Of a DNA stretch of 64,000 nucleotides, positions 1 to 10,800 are shown in pieces (the first letter of the stretch is position 1; every line of letters starts with the position of its first letter). A program made the position numbers and the translations under genes. This stretch comes from Mycobacterium sp. KBS0706 (GTDB lineage Bacteria; Pseudomonadota; Alphaproteobacteria; DSM-16000; Inquilinaceae): positions 118,543 to 182,542 of the forward strand of contig NZ_VCCH02000004.1 in NCBI RefSeq assembly GCF_005938675.2. The letters run 5' to 3'. Below the pieces are notes generated by a model. That model saw only the letters and a list, made by a program, of their open reading frames with translations. It was not told where the DNA came from and did no database searches.

Positions 1-530
1 CAGCGCCCCGCCGGCATGCCGTTGATCAGCACCGTGCTGGCGCCCGACAGGAACGGGATCGGGATCACCGGGCCGAAGCTCGGCAGCGGGATCGGCGGCG
101 CCGGCGGGATCAGGTTCGGCGGGTGGGTGTGGGCGTGCGGCAGGCCGATGGCGAAGTCGAGGATGCGCACCGCCGGCAGGGCCGGGAAGGGAATCGCCGA
201 GAACGGGATCGAGATCAGTTGCTCGGCCGATGTCAGCGCGCCGAACACGGCGCCGGTCGTGGCCAGGGCGCCGTCGGCGTCCTTGACCGCCTTCAGCGCC
301 TCGACCAGGCTGCCGGCCTGCATCTTCATGGCGCCCGGGACATCGCCGACCGGGGTCGAGCCGATATGGCTCAGATCCATCGAGCTGGTCGCGCCCTGCT
401 GGCCGAAGCCCTCGCCGGTGTGGGTCCAGACGTCCAGCGGATTGGGCCCGCCGGCTGGGGACTGGGCCGTGTGCGCCGCGTTGCCGCCGCGGGCGATGAC
501 CCCGCCGACGGCGCTCGGATCAAGCGCCAT
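1..530 (-). CDS. PAAR-like type VI spike-tip protein, partial
   Basis: The reading frame opens at an ATG at 530 and stays open for 176 codons to the left edge, so the C-terminal part is missing. The last residues in view are rich in Pro and Ile, with a His-Thr-His-Pro-Pro stretch followed by VLINGMPAGR. That pattern is typical of the PAAR-like domain that caps VgrG trimers and of the N-terminus of PAAR-Rhs effectors (family knowledge). The start overlaps the stop of the upstream TPR gene by 11 bases, so the two are probably translationally coupled, in a run that begins with vgrG. The part off the edge may hold a toxin domain; whether this is a short PAAR protein or the head of a large Rhs effector cannot be seen. 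Confidence 0.62.
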   Translation of the reverse strand, partial: MALDPSAVGGVIARGGNAAHTAQSPAGGPNPLDVWTHTGEGFGQQGATSSMDLSHIGSTPVGDVPGAMKMQAGSLVEALKAVKDADGALATTGAVFGALTSAEQLISIPFSAIPFPALPAVRILDFAIGLPHAHTHPPNLIPPAPPIPLPSFGPVIPIPFLSGASTVLINGMPAGR

Positions 531-1692
531 GGCCGCTATGCCCCAGCTGGTCCAGCTTGGCGCGGACATCGGCGCGCCCGGCCTCCCGCACGTCCTGCAG
601 CGCCGGGTTGGTGATGCCCTCGTACAGGCCCTGGGCATAGCGCCAGACCCGGGCGGCCTCGTCCGGCCGGCCCAGCTCCCGATGCATCGCCGCGAGGTTG
701 TCGCAGACGAAGGCCTCGCCCGGCCGGTTGCCCTGCGCCCGGAAGAACCGGCTGCCGACGCGCAGCGCCTCGAAGGCCTGGTCGAAATTGCCCAGCCGGT
801 GCAGGGCGACGCCGAGATTGGTGTAGGCCATCGGCGCCAGCTCGTTCAGCTGATGCGCGACGCAGAGGTCGCAGGCCCGCAGGAAGGCCTCCGCCGCCTC
901 CTCCGCCCGCTGCTCCGCCAGCAGCGTGTTGCCGAGGCCATAGGCTCCGATCGCCTGCTCCAGCGGCTGGTCCGCCGCCTCCGCGGCGTCGAGCTGCTGC
1001 CGCTGCAGCGCTTCGGCTCGCGGATAGTCCCGGTTCGAGAAGGCGAAGCCGGCGGCCATCATCAGGGCGCGGCGGTGGTCCGCCGGGGATGCGGCGGGCT
1101 GCTCCAGCGTGGCGTTCACCCGCCGCTCCATCTCCTCCGGCGAGCACCAGAAGACCTGGCAGCTCACGCCGGAACGATCCGCCTCGACGGCGCCGGGGTC
1201 TCCCCGGCCGTGGAGGACGATGAATTTCAGCCTCGGGCTTGCGACCTTGTCCGCCAGGAAGGCGATCGACCGGGTGAAGCCGTCCCGATCCTCGACGGCC
1301 TCGGGATCGATCAGGAAGACGAGGCTGCCGACCGCCTCCGGCAGGGCATCGGCGAGGCCCTCCGCGCGCCGCAGGAACCGCCATGGCGCGGACGGGCCGG
1401 CCTCGTCCTCGAGCCCGATACCGGCTTCGGCCAGGGCCTCCGCATGCTGCTCGATCTGCGCGTCCAGGCCGTGCAGCAGGCTGCCGAACCAGCCGGCCGG
1501 ATCGCGGAAGGGCTCGCGATGCGCGATCAGCAGGTGGAGAAAATCCTCCTGCTCATCCAGCCCGCCCAGCATCCGGAGCAGGACCCCGCGCATCTCCGGG
1601 TCGACGAGGACGATGCGGACCACCGGACCCGGTTCGTCCATGAAGTCTTCGAGCTGATCCAGCTGCTCGGAGAAGAACGCCGTCAGGGGCAT
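520..1692 (-). CDS. TPR-containing protein of the type VI module
   Basis: This is a 390-residue soluble protein with no signal peptide. The N-terminal half (about 1-200) is acidic and unrecognised. From about 205 to 370 it carries helical repeats of TPR character, for example the stretches around ALQRQQLDAAEA, AYTNLGVALHRLGNFDQAFE and LAAMHRELGRPDEAARVW. Its position between vgrG and the PAAR-like gene, overlapping the latter by 11 bases, suggests an adaptor or chaperone that loads a PAAR-tipped effector onto the spike. That role is inferred from gene order only; the sequence does not match a named adaptor family that I recognise. The start at 1692 lies 51 bases after the stop of the preceding gene. 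Confidence 0.72.
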   Translation of the reverse strand: MPLTAFFSEQLDQLEDFMDEPGPVVRIVLVDPEMRGVLLRMLGGLDEQEDFLHLLIAHREPFRDPAGWFGSLLHGLDAQIEQHAEALAEAGIGLEDEAGPSAPWRFLRRAEGLADALPEAVGSLVFLIDPEAVEDRDGFTRSIAFLADKVASPRLKFIVLHGRGDPGAVEADRSGVSCQVFWCSPEEMERRVNATLEQPAASPADHRRALMMAAGFAFSNRDYPRAEALQRQQLDAAEAADQPLEQAIGAYGLGNTLLAEQRAEEAAEAFLRACDLCVAHQLNELAPMAYTNLGVALHRLGNFDQAFEALRVGSRFFRAQGNRPGEAFVCDNLAAMHRELGRPDEAARVWRYAQGLYEGITNPALQDVREAGRADVRAKLDQLGHSGHGA

Positions 1693-1743
1693 GCCGGGAT
1701 CCTTGTTCCGCTATCGGATGGGCCGATGGCTCGACGGTCTTCG

Positions 1744-2316
1744 TCACCGGGTGGCCGGGCGGACCCGCGGGAGCCGCCGCGTGACCTCGTCGAAGGCGGC
1801 CTCGGCAGCCTTGTCGGGCAGATCGGGGGCTTGGGCGGGGCCGAGCGCTGGGTCCGGCGCGGCAGGTTTCTCCGCCGGCCGACCCATTGTCGCGGCCGCC
1901 GGATCGGCCGGCAGGTCCGGGCGACGCCGGGCGACCCCTTCGGCGGCGGTCCTGGCCTGCGTCGCGCCGGCCGGATCCGCCAGCGCCTGTGGCACAGTCG
2001 CGGCCGGGGCTTGCAGCAATGCCGCCCCCGGCGCCCGCGGCAATCCGGCGAACCGGGCGATCCTGGCGGGCGGAACCGTGGGAAACGGAACCAGATCGGG
2101 GGCCGTGGGCAGCGCGGCCCCCGTCAGCTCGGTCAATCCGACGGGCAGGGATCCGGCCCCCTTCAGCGCCGCCGCCGGATCGGCGGCCGACGGCGCGGCC
2201 GGATGCTCCATCAGCGGCCGGACCGACCTGTTGGTGGCCTGATGGAGCGTCATGTCCTTCATGCCCTGGGCCGCCGCCATGGCGGGCGCCGAAATCCTGG
2301 ACCCGGCAAACACCAT
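1744..2316 (-). CDS. Ala/Pro-rich hypothetical protein between vgrG and TPR gene
   Basis: It encodes 190 residues. I chose the ATG at 2316 because AAAGGGAGA sits just upstream and because it follows the vgrG stop by 29 bases; a longer frame runs back into vgrG but has shadow composition. The protein is about 40 percent Ala plus Pro with almost no aromatic residues and no recognisable fold, and the C-terminal third is charged and low in complexity. I do not recognise a family. In context it is probably part of the spike-loading module, perhaps a linker or chaperone, but nothing in the sequence shows that. It is a weak coding call, supported by the Shine-Dalgarno sequence, the spacing and the absence of any other gene here. 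Confidence 0.55.
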   Translation of the reverse strand: MVFAGSRISAPAMAAAQGMKDMTLHQATNRSVRPLMEHPAAPSAADPAAALKGAGSLPVGLTELTGAALPTAPDLVPFPTVPPARIARFAGLPRAPGAALLQAPAATVPQALADPAGATQARTAAEGVARRRPDLPADPAAATMGRPAEKPAAPDPALGPAQAPDLPDKAAEAAFDEVTRRLPRVRPATR

Positions 2317-2345
2317 CTGCGTTCTCCCTTTCGCCGCGCAACCGG

Positions 2346-4448
2346 TCAGTTCAGCCGGATCAGCGGGCCTTTCTGCGAGATGCCTTCGCCGTTCATCTCC
2401 AGGGTCGAACCGGCGGCCTGCTTCTTGATGCTGGTGCGGCCGCTGGAGACAACGCCGTCCTTGTCGATCGCGACGAAGTTGTCGTCGGCCTGCCACGCCG
2501 TGACCACGGCGTCGGAATGGATGCCGATGCCCTCGCCGCTCATATGGATCTGGTGGGCCCCCACGCCGTCCGCGTCCTGGGTGACGGTCTTTCCCTTGGT
2601 GTAGACGCCGTCCTTGTCGATCGAGACGAAATTGGCCGCTTCGCCCTGCACGGCCTGGACCTTCGCGGTCGAGCGGATCTGGACGCCGGCGTCGCTCAGC
2701 TGAATCGCGTGCCCGCTGCCGAAGGAGATGGTGATGCCGCTGGCGTCCATCCGGATCATGCTGCCCAGGTGCTGCAGCACGATGTCCGCCGGCGTCATCG
2801 TGGTCTGCGACGCCTGCACCGTCGTCATGTGCAGCGTCTGGGCGGCCGCCGTATAGGCATTGCCGACGGTCAGCAGCTTGTTGCTGTTGACGATCTCGCT
2901 GGCGTCCTTCTGCGCGTGCAGGAAGACCTCCTCGGCGCCGGCCTGGTCCTCGAAGCTCAGCTCGTTGAAGCCGGCGCCGCCGGGGCTCGATGCGGTCTTC
3001 AGGGACGTCCTGGTCCGGTTCGCCGGCAGCGACAGCGGCGGCATCTGGTCGGTGTTCGGCACCACGCCCACCACCATCGGCTTGTCGGGATCGCCCTCGA
3101 CATAGGCGACCAGCACCTCCATGCCGACGCGCGGGATGGTCTGGGCGCCCCAGTTGCGCCCCGCCCAGGGCTGCGACACGCGCAGCCAGCAGCTGTCGCC
3201 GTCATCGCCCTTGGCGTAGCGGTCCCAGGGAAACCGGACCTTGACCCGGCCGTACTGGTCTGTGTGGATCTCCTCGCCGGGCGGGCCGACGACGATGGCC
3301 GTCTGGATACCGTCGATCCGCGGCCGCGGCGTTCTTTGCGCGGGCGTGTAGCGCACGGCGGCGGGAATGGCGGTGAAGCGGCTGGCGTAGCCGGGCGGCG
3401 CCCCGCCGCCGCCGGCATAGGTCGAGTCCTGCGCCGCGTGATGGACCGCGACAACGGCATAGTCCGCATTCTCGGCCTCGGCCGGATGCCCGTACAGGGT
3501 GAACTTCTGGCCCGGCCGAACGCGGCGGTTGCGGCTATCGGCCTCGACGACCTCGAACCGTGCCTCATGGGCCTCGATCCTCCGCCGGGTGGCCTGGTCC
3601 GCCTGGTCGTGGTCGGTGAAGCGGCCGCCCCATCGATAGAGCTCGAAGAGCTGGTTCGCCTTGACCGGCGCGAGCGAGGGCTGGCCCTGCATCTGCGGCG
3701 CCCGCGGCGCCTCGAAGTTCCAGTCGGCCTCCGCCAGACGTCCCGGCAGGAAGCTGAAGCGGCGGGTCCAGGCCGTGACGTTGTTCAGATCGAGATCGGT
3801 CGTGGCGTAGCGGAGCTCCGGCTCGTCGCCCGACGTCCAGGCATGGGCCCCGTCGGCGACCACCAGCACATGCCGCCCCTGCCCCCCGTCTTCGCCGGGG
3901 TCGTGCCGGAACCACCAGGCCCAGCCCTCCTCCTCCAGCAGGCGGAAGATGAAATCCAGGTCGGTCTCATTGTACTGGACGCAATATTCGCGCACCGCCT
4001 TCGCGCCGATCACCGGCCCGAAATCGTAGTCGCGGATCTTCGCCTCCGCGAAGATGGTCTCGAGGATCTGCTGCGTCGTCCTGTGCTGGAAGATGCGGCA
4101 GTCGGAGGTGTGCCCGAACAGCCAGAGCCAGGGATGGGCGGTGACGGTATAGGCGCGCATGCCGTCGCCCAGCATCGGGCCGGCCTCGAGCGCGCCGACC
4201 ACGCCGGACCATTCCCGCCGGCCGCCGCCCGGCAGCTCCAGCGTCCAGGAGATCGGCAGGCCGACCATCTCCGCCGGGGTCACATCCTGGCGTTTCGAGC
4301 GGACGCGGAGCCGGAACGAGAACAGAGCGCAGAGATCCTCCTCGCCCTCCATTCCCTCCAGTAGGAAGACATCCTGGCCGATCGGCGTCTCGATGGCCAG
4401 AAGACGCCCCGTTTGCGTCAAGGTTTCGACATAATCATAGAGCGCCAT
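2346..4448 (-). CDS. vgrG: type VI secretion system spike protein VgrG
   Basis: A 700-residue VgrG/Tssi protein, the trimeric puncturing spike of the type VI secretion machine. The order of parts is canonical: an N-terminal gp27-like double barrel (about 1-370), the gp5 OB-fold (about 390-475) with the hallmark DQYGRVKVRFPWDR and a WAGRNWGAQ..PRVGMEVLV segment, then a C-terminal beta-helix ending at the stop. The last 130 residues hold a duplicated unit (two copies of FV.IDKDGV followed by GEGI), consistent with stacked beta-prism repeats. I chose the start at 4448 because GGAAG precedes it; an in-frame ATG at 4505 adds 19 residues without a ribosome site. No extra effector domain is visible, so any cargo is probably carried by the PAAR-like protein downstream. 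Confidence 0.95.
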   Translation of the reverse strand: MALYDYVETLTQTGRLLAIETPIGQDVFLLEGMEGEEDLCALFSFRLRVRSKRQDVTPAEMVGLPISWTLELPGGGRREWSGVVGALEAGPMLGDGMRAYTVTAHPWLWLFGHTSDCRIFQHRTTQQILETIFAEAKIRDYDFGPVIGAKAVREYCVQYNETDLDFIFRLLEEEGWAWWFRHDPGEDGGQGRHVLVVADGAHAWTSGDEPELRYATTDLDLNNVTAWTRRFSFLPGRLAEADWNFEAPRAPQMQGQPSLAPVKANQLFELYRWGGRFTDHDQADQATRRRIEAHEARFEVVEADSRNRRVRPGQKFTLYGHPAEAENADYAVVAVHHAAQDSTYAGGGGAPPGYASRFTAIPAAVRYTPAQRTPRPRIDGIQTAIVVGPPGEEIHTDQYGRVKVRFPWDRYAKGDDGDSCWLRVSQPWAGRNWGAQTIPRVGMEVLVAYVEGDPDKPMVVGVVPNTDQMPPLSLPANRTRTSLKTASSPGGAGFNELSFEDQAGAEEVFLHAQKDASEIVNSNKLLTVGNAYTAAAQTLHMTTVQASQTTMTPADIVLQHLGSMIRMDASGITISFGSGHAIQLSDAGVQIRSTAKVQAVQGEAANFVSIDKDGVYTKGKTVTQDADGVGAHQIHMSGEGIGIHSDAVVTAWQADDNFVAIDKDGVVSSGRTSIKKQAAGSTLEMNGEGISQKGPLIRLN

Positions 4449-4817
4449 CGAACGCTTCCATTCAAGACATGGAGTCCGATTCTTAGAGAGAATCGACCAT
4501 ATCAAATCGCAGCGACAGATTCCAGCCGCCGACTAGGAAAATTTTTATCTTCAATAGTGAACAGGTATTATTTCTAGACATTAGTAAAACAAAAATATCA
4601 TCAATCATATTTCTTACTGATACGTATATAATCGAATATATTATAGATATTCAACGTGTTTATCAAACAAGCTCAGAGGGGTAATGCGCTTGATTTACGT
4701 TGATAGGATCAAAGTCATGCACCCGAGCGGTCCTGGCGGATCGCGACCCTGGGTCGTGATCCGGCCGGGCCGCGGGGCGTCGACCCTGCGGCCCGGCCAT
4801 GGCGGATGCCCGCGCCG
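4449..4817. other. intergenic region with AT-rich island between vgrG and autotransporter
   Basis: These 369 bases separate the vgrG start from the 3' end of the first autotransporter gene (both minus strand). From about 4536 to 4680 the DNA is strikingly AT-rich for this genome and presumably holds the vgrG promoter. The part from 4738 to 4798 is two hairpins (listed separately). No convincing gene was found; a 47-codon plus-strand frame from 4684 runs straight through both hairpins. Confidence 0.7.
4738..4798 (-). terminator. two abutting hairpins after autotransporter gene 1
   Basis: Two inverted repeats lie back to back. The first (4763-4798 in transcription order) has a perfect 11-bp GC stem, 4763-4773 against 4788-4798, extendable by four more pairs including one G-T. 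The second (4738-4762) is a 25-bp near-perfect palindrome with one mismatched position per arm. They begin 20 bases beyond the stop of the autotransporter gene. There is no T tract, which is common for terminators in high-GC genomes; they could equally protect a very long mRNA from 3' decay. Confidence 0.6.
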
Positions 4818-7800
4818 TCAGAAATGATAGGCGGCTCTTGCGCTGGCGGACTGGCTGAGGAAAGAGCCGCCGACATCGGCGCTGTACTCGCCCTTCAGCT
4901 CGAAGCCGCCGGCCCGGAACAGCTGCACCCCGACATCGATCCGGCCCAGCACCTCCGGCGAGTCGATCTGGTCGCTGAAGGTGCCATTCGCCGAGGACGC
5001 CCCGACGAAGCTGGAATGGATCGTCCGGGTGTTGTCCGGCAGGTAGCTCATGCCGAAGGCGACATAGGCCCGCAGCGCGGTCTCCGGGTCCAGGTCGAGC
5101 CGGCCGCCGAACTCCACCATCGGCGACAGCGCCACGCTGGTCTTGCTGTTGCCGTGCACGTCGAGCGCGTAGAGGTCGTCCCCCTTCTCCTCGAAGCCGG
5201 GCAGGTCGGTGTAGACCACGTCGAGATCGCCATAGGGGCGGATGTACCAGTCGGCGAAGGCGACCTCATAGGCGGCGCGCAGCCGGCCCCCGGCCAGGAA
5301 GATGCTGGGGTCGCTCTTCAGCGTCTCGTCGGCGATGCCGGGGATGTCGACCCGCCGGTTGGCCTCGAACGAACCGCCGGCGAAGGCGACCGATCCGGCG
5401 AACTGCCACGGCCCCATGACGCGCTTCACCGTCACCGACCCGTCATAGGTATCGCCGTCGCCCGACGAGCCGCCATCCATGGTCGCCCAGCTCCGGCCGA
5501 AGCCGAAGGAGGCGCCGAGATACCAGTCCGGCGCGATCTCGTGCTGCGCCCCGATCCGGTAGGTCGTGCCCGAGACGTAGTAGCCCTGGGTGTCGCTGGT
5601 GGAGGACTGGTCGGTCCAGCGCCCGGTGACCTTGGCCCAGGCGCAGTTGTCCTCGCCCAACTGGACGGTGTCGTCGATGAAGACCGGGCAGCTCATCGCC
5701 GCCCCCAGGATGGTGCCGGCCGAATTGGCCAGGGCGATCGGCTGGGCATGCGCCGCCTTGCTGGACCAGGCGTCGAGCGCCGCCTTGTAGTCGCTGCGGT
5801 CATTGATCGTCGACAGCTCGGCGAAGCGGGTGGCGAAGGCCTTGTCGCCGTTGGTCCAGGCCCGGCCGTAATAGCCGGCCAGCGAGGACTGGCTGTCGTT
5901 CAGGGCCACGCTGCCGGGCTTGAAGTCCGAGCGCGGCGCCAGCGTCAGGGTGTTGCCCGACTGCGCCGTGTCCCAATGGAACAAGAGCGAGTCCAGCCCG
6001 TCGGCGGTGGAGGTAAGGTGCCCTGCGGTCACCACCGGCAGCGCGCCGGGCAGCAGCGTCAGCGCCGTCGGCGCGATGTTGCCGTCCAGCGTCGCCGTGC
6101 CGTCGACCTGCAGATGACCGGCGGTCTGGTTCAGCGAGTCGACGGTTACGCCGAGGCGGCCTTCACCGATCTGGGTGAAGTCGCCGGTGACATGGGTGCT
6201 GCGCAGCTCGCCCGGCAGGCCGAGATTGACGGTGCCGCTGTTGAGAACGCGGCCCTGGACCTCGGTGCCGGAATTGTAGGTGCCGCGGTTGGTGAACAGG
6301 CCGCCATTGTGGAACAGCGAGCCCGTGATGGTGCCGTCGCTGGTCACGTCGACAGCCCCGCCCCCCGACGCCAGGATCGCCATGCCGTCGGTTCCGGACA
6401 CCGTCGTGACCAAGCCGCTGGAGCCGACGGTCACCAGATTGCCCTGGCTGCCTGCCGGAGTGTCGATATGGATGGCCCTGCCGCCGAAGCCACGGGTGGC
6501 GTCCGCGGCCGCGTCGAGAGGAGCGGCAGAGGCGCCGTTGTAGGTGTAAGTGCCGCCGATCGCCGTCCCGTTGACGTTGATCTTGACCGATGCGTCCGAG
6601 CCGTAGCCCGCGCTTTGCGCGACGACCGCGGCCCCTATGGCACCGGTGGACGACACCGTGCCGTCGACGTTCACGGTGACGCTGCCGCCCGTCGGGCAGT
6701 CCTTGGAGCAGGAGTAGACGCCTTGCAGCGGCGTGCCCGCATACATGCCGTTGCCGTTGGCGAGCAGCCCGCCCCCGCCGCCGACGCTCTGCGCGAAGAT
6801 GCCGATCGCGCCGCCGCCGGTGACGGAGATGCTGCTGTTCTGATCGACGGTCACGGTCACCTCGCCGCCATTGCCGGTCGATGGCTTCGATTGCGGCGTG
6901 TTCTGGTCGCTGCCGGTCGAGAGGCCGGGGGCGTCGCCGGGATAGCCGGTGACGCGGAGGATGCCGCCGCCGCCACCGATCGACTGCGCGGCGATGCCGA
7001 ACGCGCCGACGCCCGAGGTGGTGATCTTGCTGCCGCCGCCGAGGGTCACGTTGACCGCACCGCCATTGCCGGTGCCCAGGCCGCCGAGCTGCGTGATCTG
7101 GGTCGACGTGCTGCGCGTGGCGCTGACGAGACCGCCGCCGCCGCCGATGCTCTGCGCCAGGATGCCGAAGCTGTTGTAGCCCGATGTCGCGATCGAGACG
7201 GGGCCGTTGCTGGAATCGAAGGTGACGGTGTCGCCGGTGCCGTTAGCTTTGCCGCCGCCGCCCACATTGAGGTTCAGCGGCTGGTTCGGGGACCCGTCCG
7301 GAGCCAGGGCCGGCACCTCGGGCCGGTTGTTTTGGGTCCAGTAGGACGAGCCGGCGCCGCCGATGCCGCCGCCGCCGCCGATCGACTGCAGGATGACGCC
7401 GTCCGCCGCGTCGCCGCTGGTGCTGATCCCGGCGGCGCCGGAAGTCGAGCTCTTGAACGTCACGGTGTTGCCGTTGCCGACGCCGCCGGCGTTCTCGTTG
7501 TCGTCGCTGCCGTTGACGGCACCGCCCACGGTGATGGTGCCGGTGGCGATGTCGGTGCCGTCACCGCCGAGGCCGCCGCCCCCACCGATGCTCTGCCCGA
7601 CCACGCCGGACGCGGCGAAGCCGCCGACGACAGCGTTCTTCGCATTGGGGCCACCCGTGGCCACGGACACCCCCTGGTTGAAGTTGATCTGCACGGTGCC
7701 CCCATCGCCGCCGCTGCCGCCGGTGCCGCCGATGGCATGGTCGAAATTGTCGGTGATCTCGGCGAAGTCGCCGGTGCCGGTCGCGGCCGCGGTTCCACCC

Positions 7801-10800
7801 TTGCCGCCGCCGCCGCCGATCGATTGCGCGACGACCCCCTGGGCCCAGTCGCCGGATGTCGCGATCGGGGCCGAAAGGTCGGTCGTGACCGATCCGCCGG
7901 TGCCGCCCGTCCCACCGGTCCCACCGATCGCCAGGGCCATGGTGAGGTTGAGCGCCGGCTTCGAACCGCTGTTGTTCAGGCCTTCGAAGGTGCTCGAGAT
8001 ATCGCTGCCGAACTCACGGCCCTGCAGAGCCGTGATGACCGGGTTATCGGCCGACCCGTCGGAACCGGCCGAGCCGCCGACGCCGCCGCCGCCGCCGATC
8101 GACTGGGCCAGCACGCCGGTCGCGTCGCCGCCATAGGTGGTGATCGGCGCCGCCACATTGACCGTCACCGTGCCGCCGGTCCCGCCGTTGACACCCGTGC
8201 CGCCCAGGCTGAAGTTGATGCCCGGCTTGATGGTCTGGTCATCCCCCGAGAAGCTCTGGACGACGTTGAGAGACCCGCCCTGGGACGAACCGCCACCGCC
8301 GCCGATCGACTGGGCCAACAGGCCCATGGCGTTCGACCCATAGGTCAGGATGCCGTTGCCGGCATACAGGTCGACGTCCACCGTCTCACCGTTGCCGCCG
8401 GTCCCGCCCGACGACCCCAGGGTCACGCTGACGGAGGTCGTCGTCGACGTGCCGAATCCCTGGGTGTTGCCGCTGCCGATGCCGGCATTGCCGCCGCCGC
8501 CGCCGATCGACTGCGCCTTGATCCCGTCCGCATAGTCGCCGGAGGTGATGATCGAGGTCGGGGCGCTGCCGCTCTGATCGGCACCGCCGGAGACGGTACC
8601 GCCGACCGCGACCTGCACCTCTCCGCCATCGCTGCCGCTGCCGCCCGGGCCGCCGACCGTGAAGCTGAGCGTGATGCCGACTGAACTCGCGTCTTTCGGC
8701 GCGCCATTCGGCCCATATCCCAGCACCGCCGCCATGGCCGAGGAATCACCGCCCTCGCCGCCGCCGCCGCCGATGCTCTGGACCTGCACGGCGGTCGAGC
8801 CGGCGCCGTTGGTGATGATCGTGCCGCCGTTTGACAGGGAGAACTGCGCGGTCCCGCCTTCATTGCCGGATCCGCCCAGCCCGCCCAAGGACGTCGAGAT
8901 AGACAGAGCGGCCGTGGCGTCGCCCGTGGGGGGTGCGATCGAGACGGCTTTCGCGATCGCCGTGCCGCCGGCCCCACCGCCACCGCCGATGCTCTGGACC
9001 AGCACGCCGATGCTGTCGACGGGCAGTGTGTTGGATGACCGGCCGGTGCCCACGCCGCTGACGAGCGACGGATCCTGCCCCGTGGCGATCGATCCGCCCA
9101 CCACGGTGGCGGCCGCTGCGCCGCCGGCTCCGCCGGTACCGCCGGTACCGCCGATCGCCACCGACGCGTCGATCCCCACCCCGATCGAGCCGGCGAAGGC
9201 CTGGCCACCGGTTCCGCCGCCGCCACCGATCGACTGCACGATCAGGCCCGGCGCCGTGGACCCCTGGGTGACGATCGTGGCCCCGTTCGTGTTGGCGGTG
9301 GCGGTGCCGCCGCCGCCACCGGCCCCGCCCGTGCCGCCGAACGCGAAGGACGTAAAGATCGATCCGCTGCTGGCATGGCCCGCATTGCCGCCGCCGCCAC
9401 CGATCGATTGCATGACGACCCCGACGGCGTTGTCGCCCGTCGTCTGGATGTTCGAGCCCTGGTTGAGCGAGGCCGTGACTTGTCCGCCGTTCGCGGCCGT
9501 CCCGCCGCTGCCGCCGAGGGTGACGGCACCGCCCGATGCGCCGCCGCCGTCACCGCCGCCGCCGCCGATCGACTGGCCCAGCACGCCGATGGAGGAGATG
9601 CCGGTGGTCGAGATCAGGCCTGTCGACGTGAAATTCACCGCCCCGCCGGCGGCCCCGGCACTGCCGCTGCCGCCGACATTCGAGATCGGGCCGCTGGCGC
9701 TGCCACCGGCGCCGCCGCCGCCGCCGATCGATTGCAGCAGGACACCCTGCGCATTCGACCCGGTCGTGGTGATCGACCCGGTGTTGGTCACATCGACCTC
9801 GCCGGTGTTGCCGCCCGAAGCCCCCGAGCCGCCGCTGCTGTGGAAAATCCCCCACGACGATCCGCCCGACCCGCCGCTGCCGGCCAGCGACTGGGCGACG
9901 ATGCCGCGGGCCGTCTGGCCGGCGGTGCTGATCGTGCTGCCGTTGGTCACCTGCACCAGGCTGGAGTTGCCGCCGGTGCCACCCGTGCCGCCGGAACCGC
10001 CGTCGCCGGCTCCCGCTCCGCCCGCGCCGGGCCCGCCGCCGATGCTTTGCGCCAGGATGCCGATGGAATCGGCTGCCGCCGTGGTGATGGTGGAGGCGCT
10101 GTCGGCGACGACCGTCACCTGACCTGCGGTGCCGCCGTGACCGCCGTTCCCGCCATAGATCGGTTCCGTTCCCGAGGTTCCGGTGTTTCCATCCTGGCCC
10201 AGGCCACCCTCGGCCTGGGCGACGATGCCGGGAGAGGAGGTGCCCTGGGTGGAGATGGAGGCGGAGGCCAGGGAGACGAAGACCGCGTTGCCGTTCGGCG
10301 TCCCGCCGGGGCTCGCCGACCCGCCGTTGCCGCCGTAGCCGGCGGTGCCTTCGCCGAACTCGACGTTCGGCGCGGCGCCCGTGCCACCCTGGCCGCCGAG
10401 GCTGGCGGCATAGACCCCGGGTGAGTGGTCGCCATTCGTGGTCACGGCGGCGGCCCCCGGAGACGACCCGCTCAGGCCGATGCTGACTTCCCCGGTGACG
10501 GATCCGCCCGACCCGCCCGCGCCGGCATGCGCGTGCTGGGTCGTGGCGCCGCTGCAGCAGGTGCCGCCGGCCCCGCCCGTGCCCCCCAGGGCGAGGGCCA
10601 GCAGCCCGGGCAGATCGTCGCCGGTCGTGGCGGTCGTGGCGTCGGTGACCGAAATGGCCGCTCCTCCGGCATTTCCCGCGGTGCCGCCGCCGTAGCCATC
10701 CTGGCCGTTGCCGCCCAACCCTGCATTGCCGCCGATCGAGGTCGCTGCGACGCCGCCACCGAAAACCAGCGTGCCGGAGGTCGGGGCGCTGCCGCTCGAC

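Noticed and set aside
16..2604. 862-codon plus-strand open frame across the type VI genes
   Set aside because: Antisense shadow of high-GC genes; low-complexity Arg/Gly/Ala composition with no domain, whereas the minus strand encodes recognisable proteins.
4684..4827. 47-codon plus-strand frame with a GAGGGG site
   Set aside because: It runs through two strong hairpins and into the autotransporter 3' end; composition is not protein-like.
4806..8684. 1292-codon plus-strand open frame opposite autotransporter 1
   Set aside because: Caused by the Gly/Ser repeat codons read backwards; no signal, no domain, composition of Ala/Arg/Gly only.
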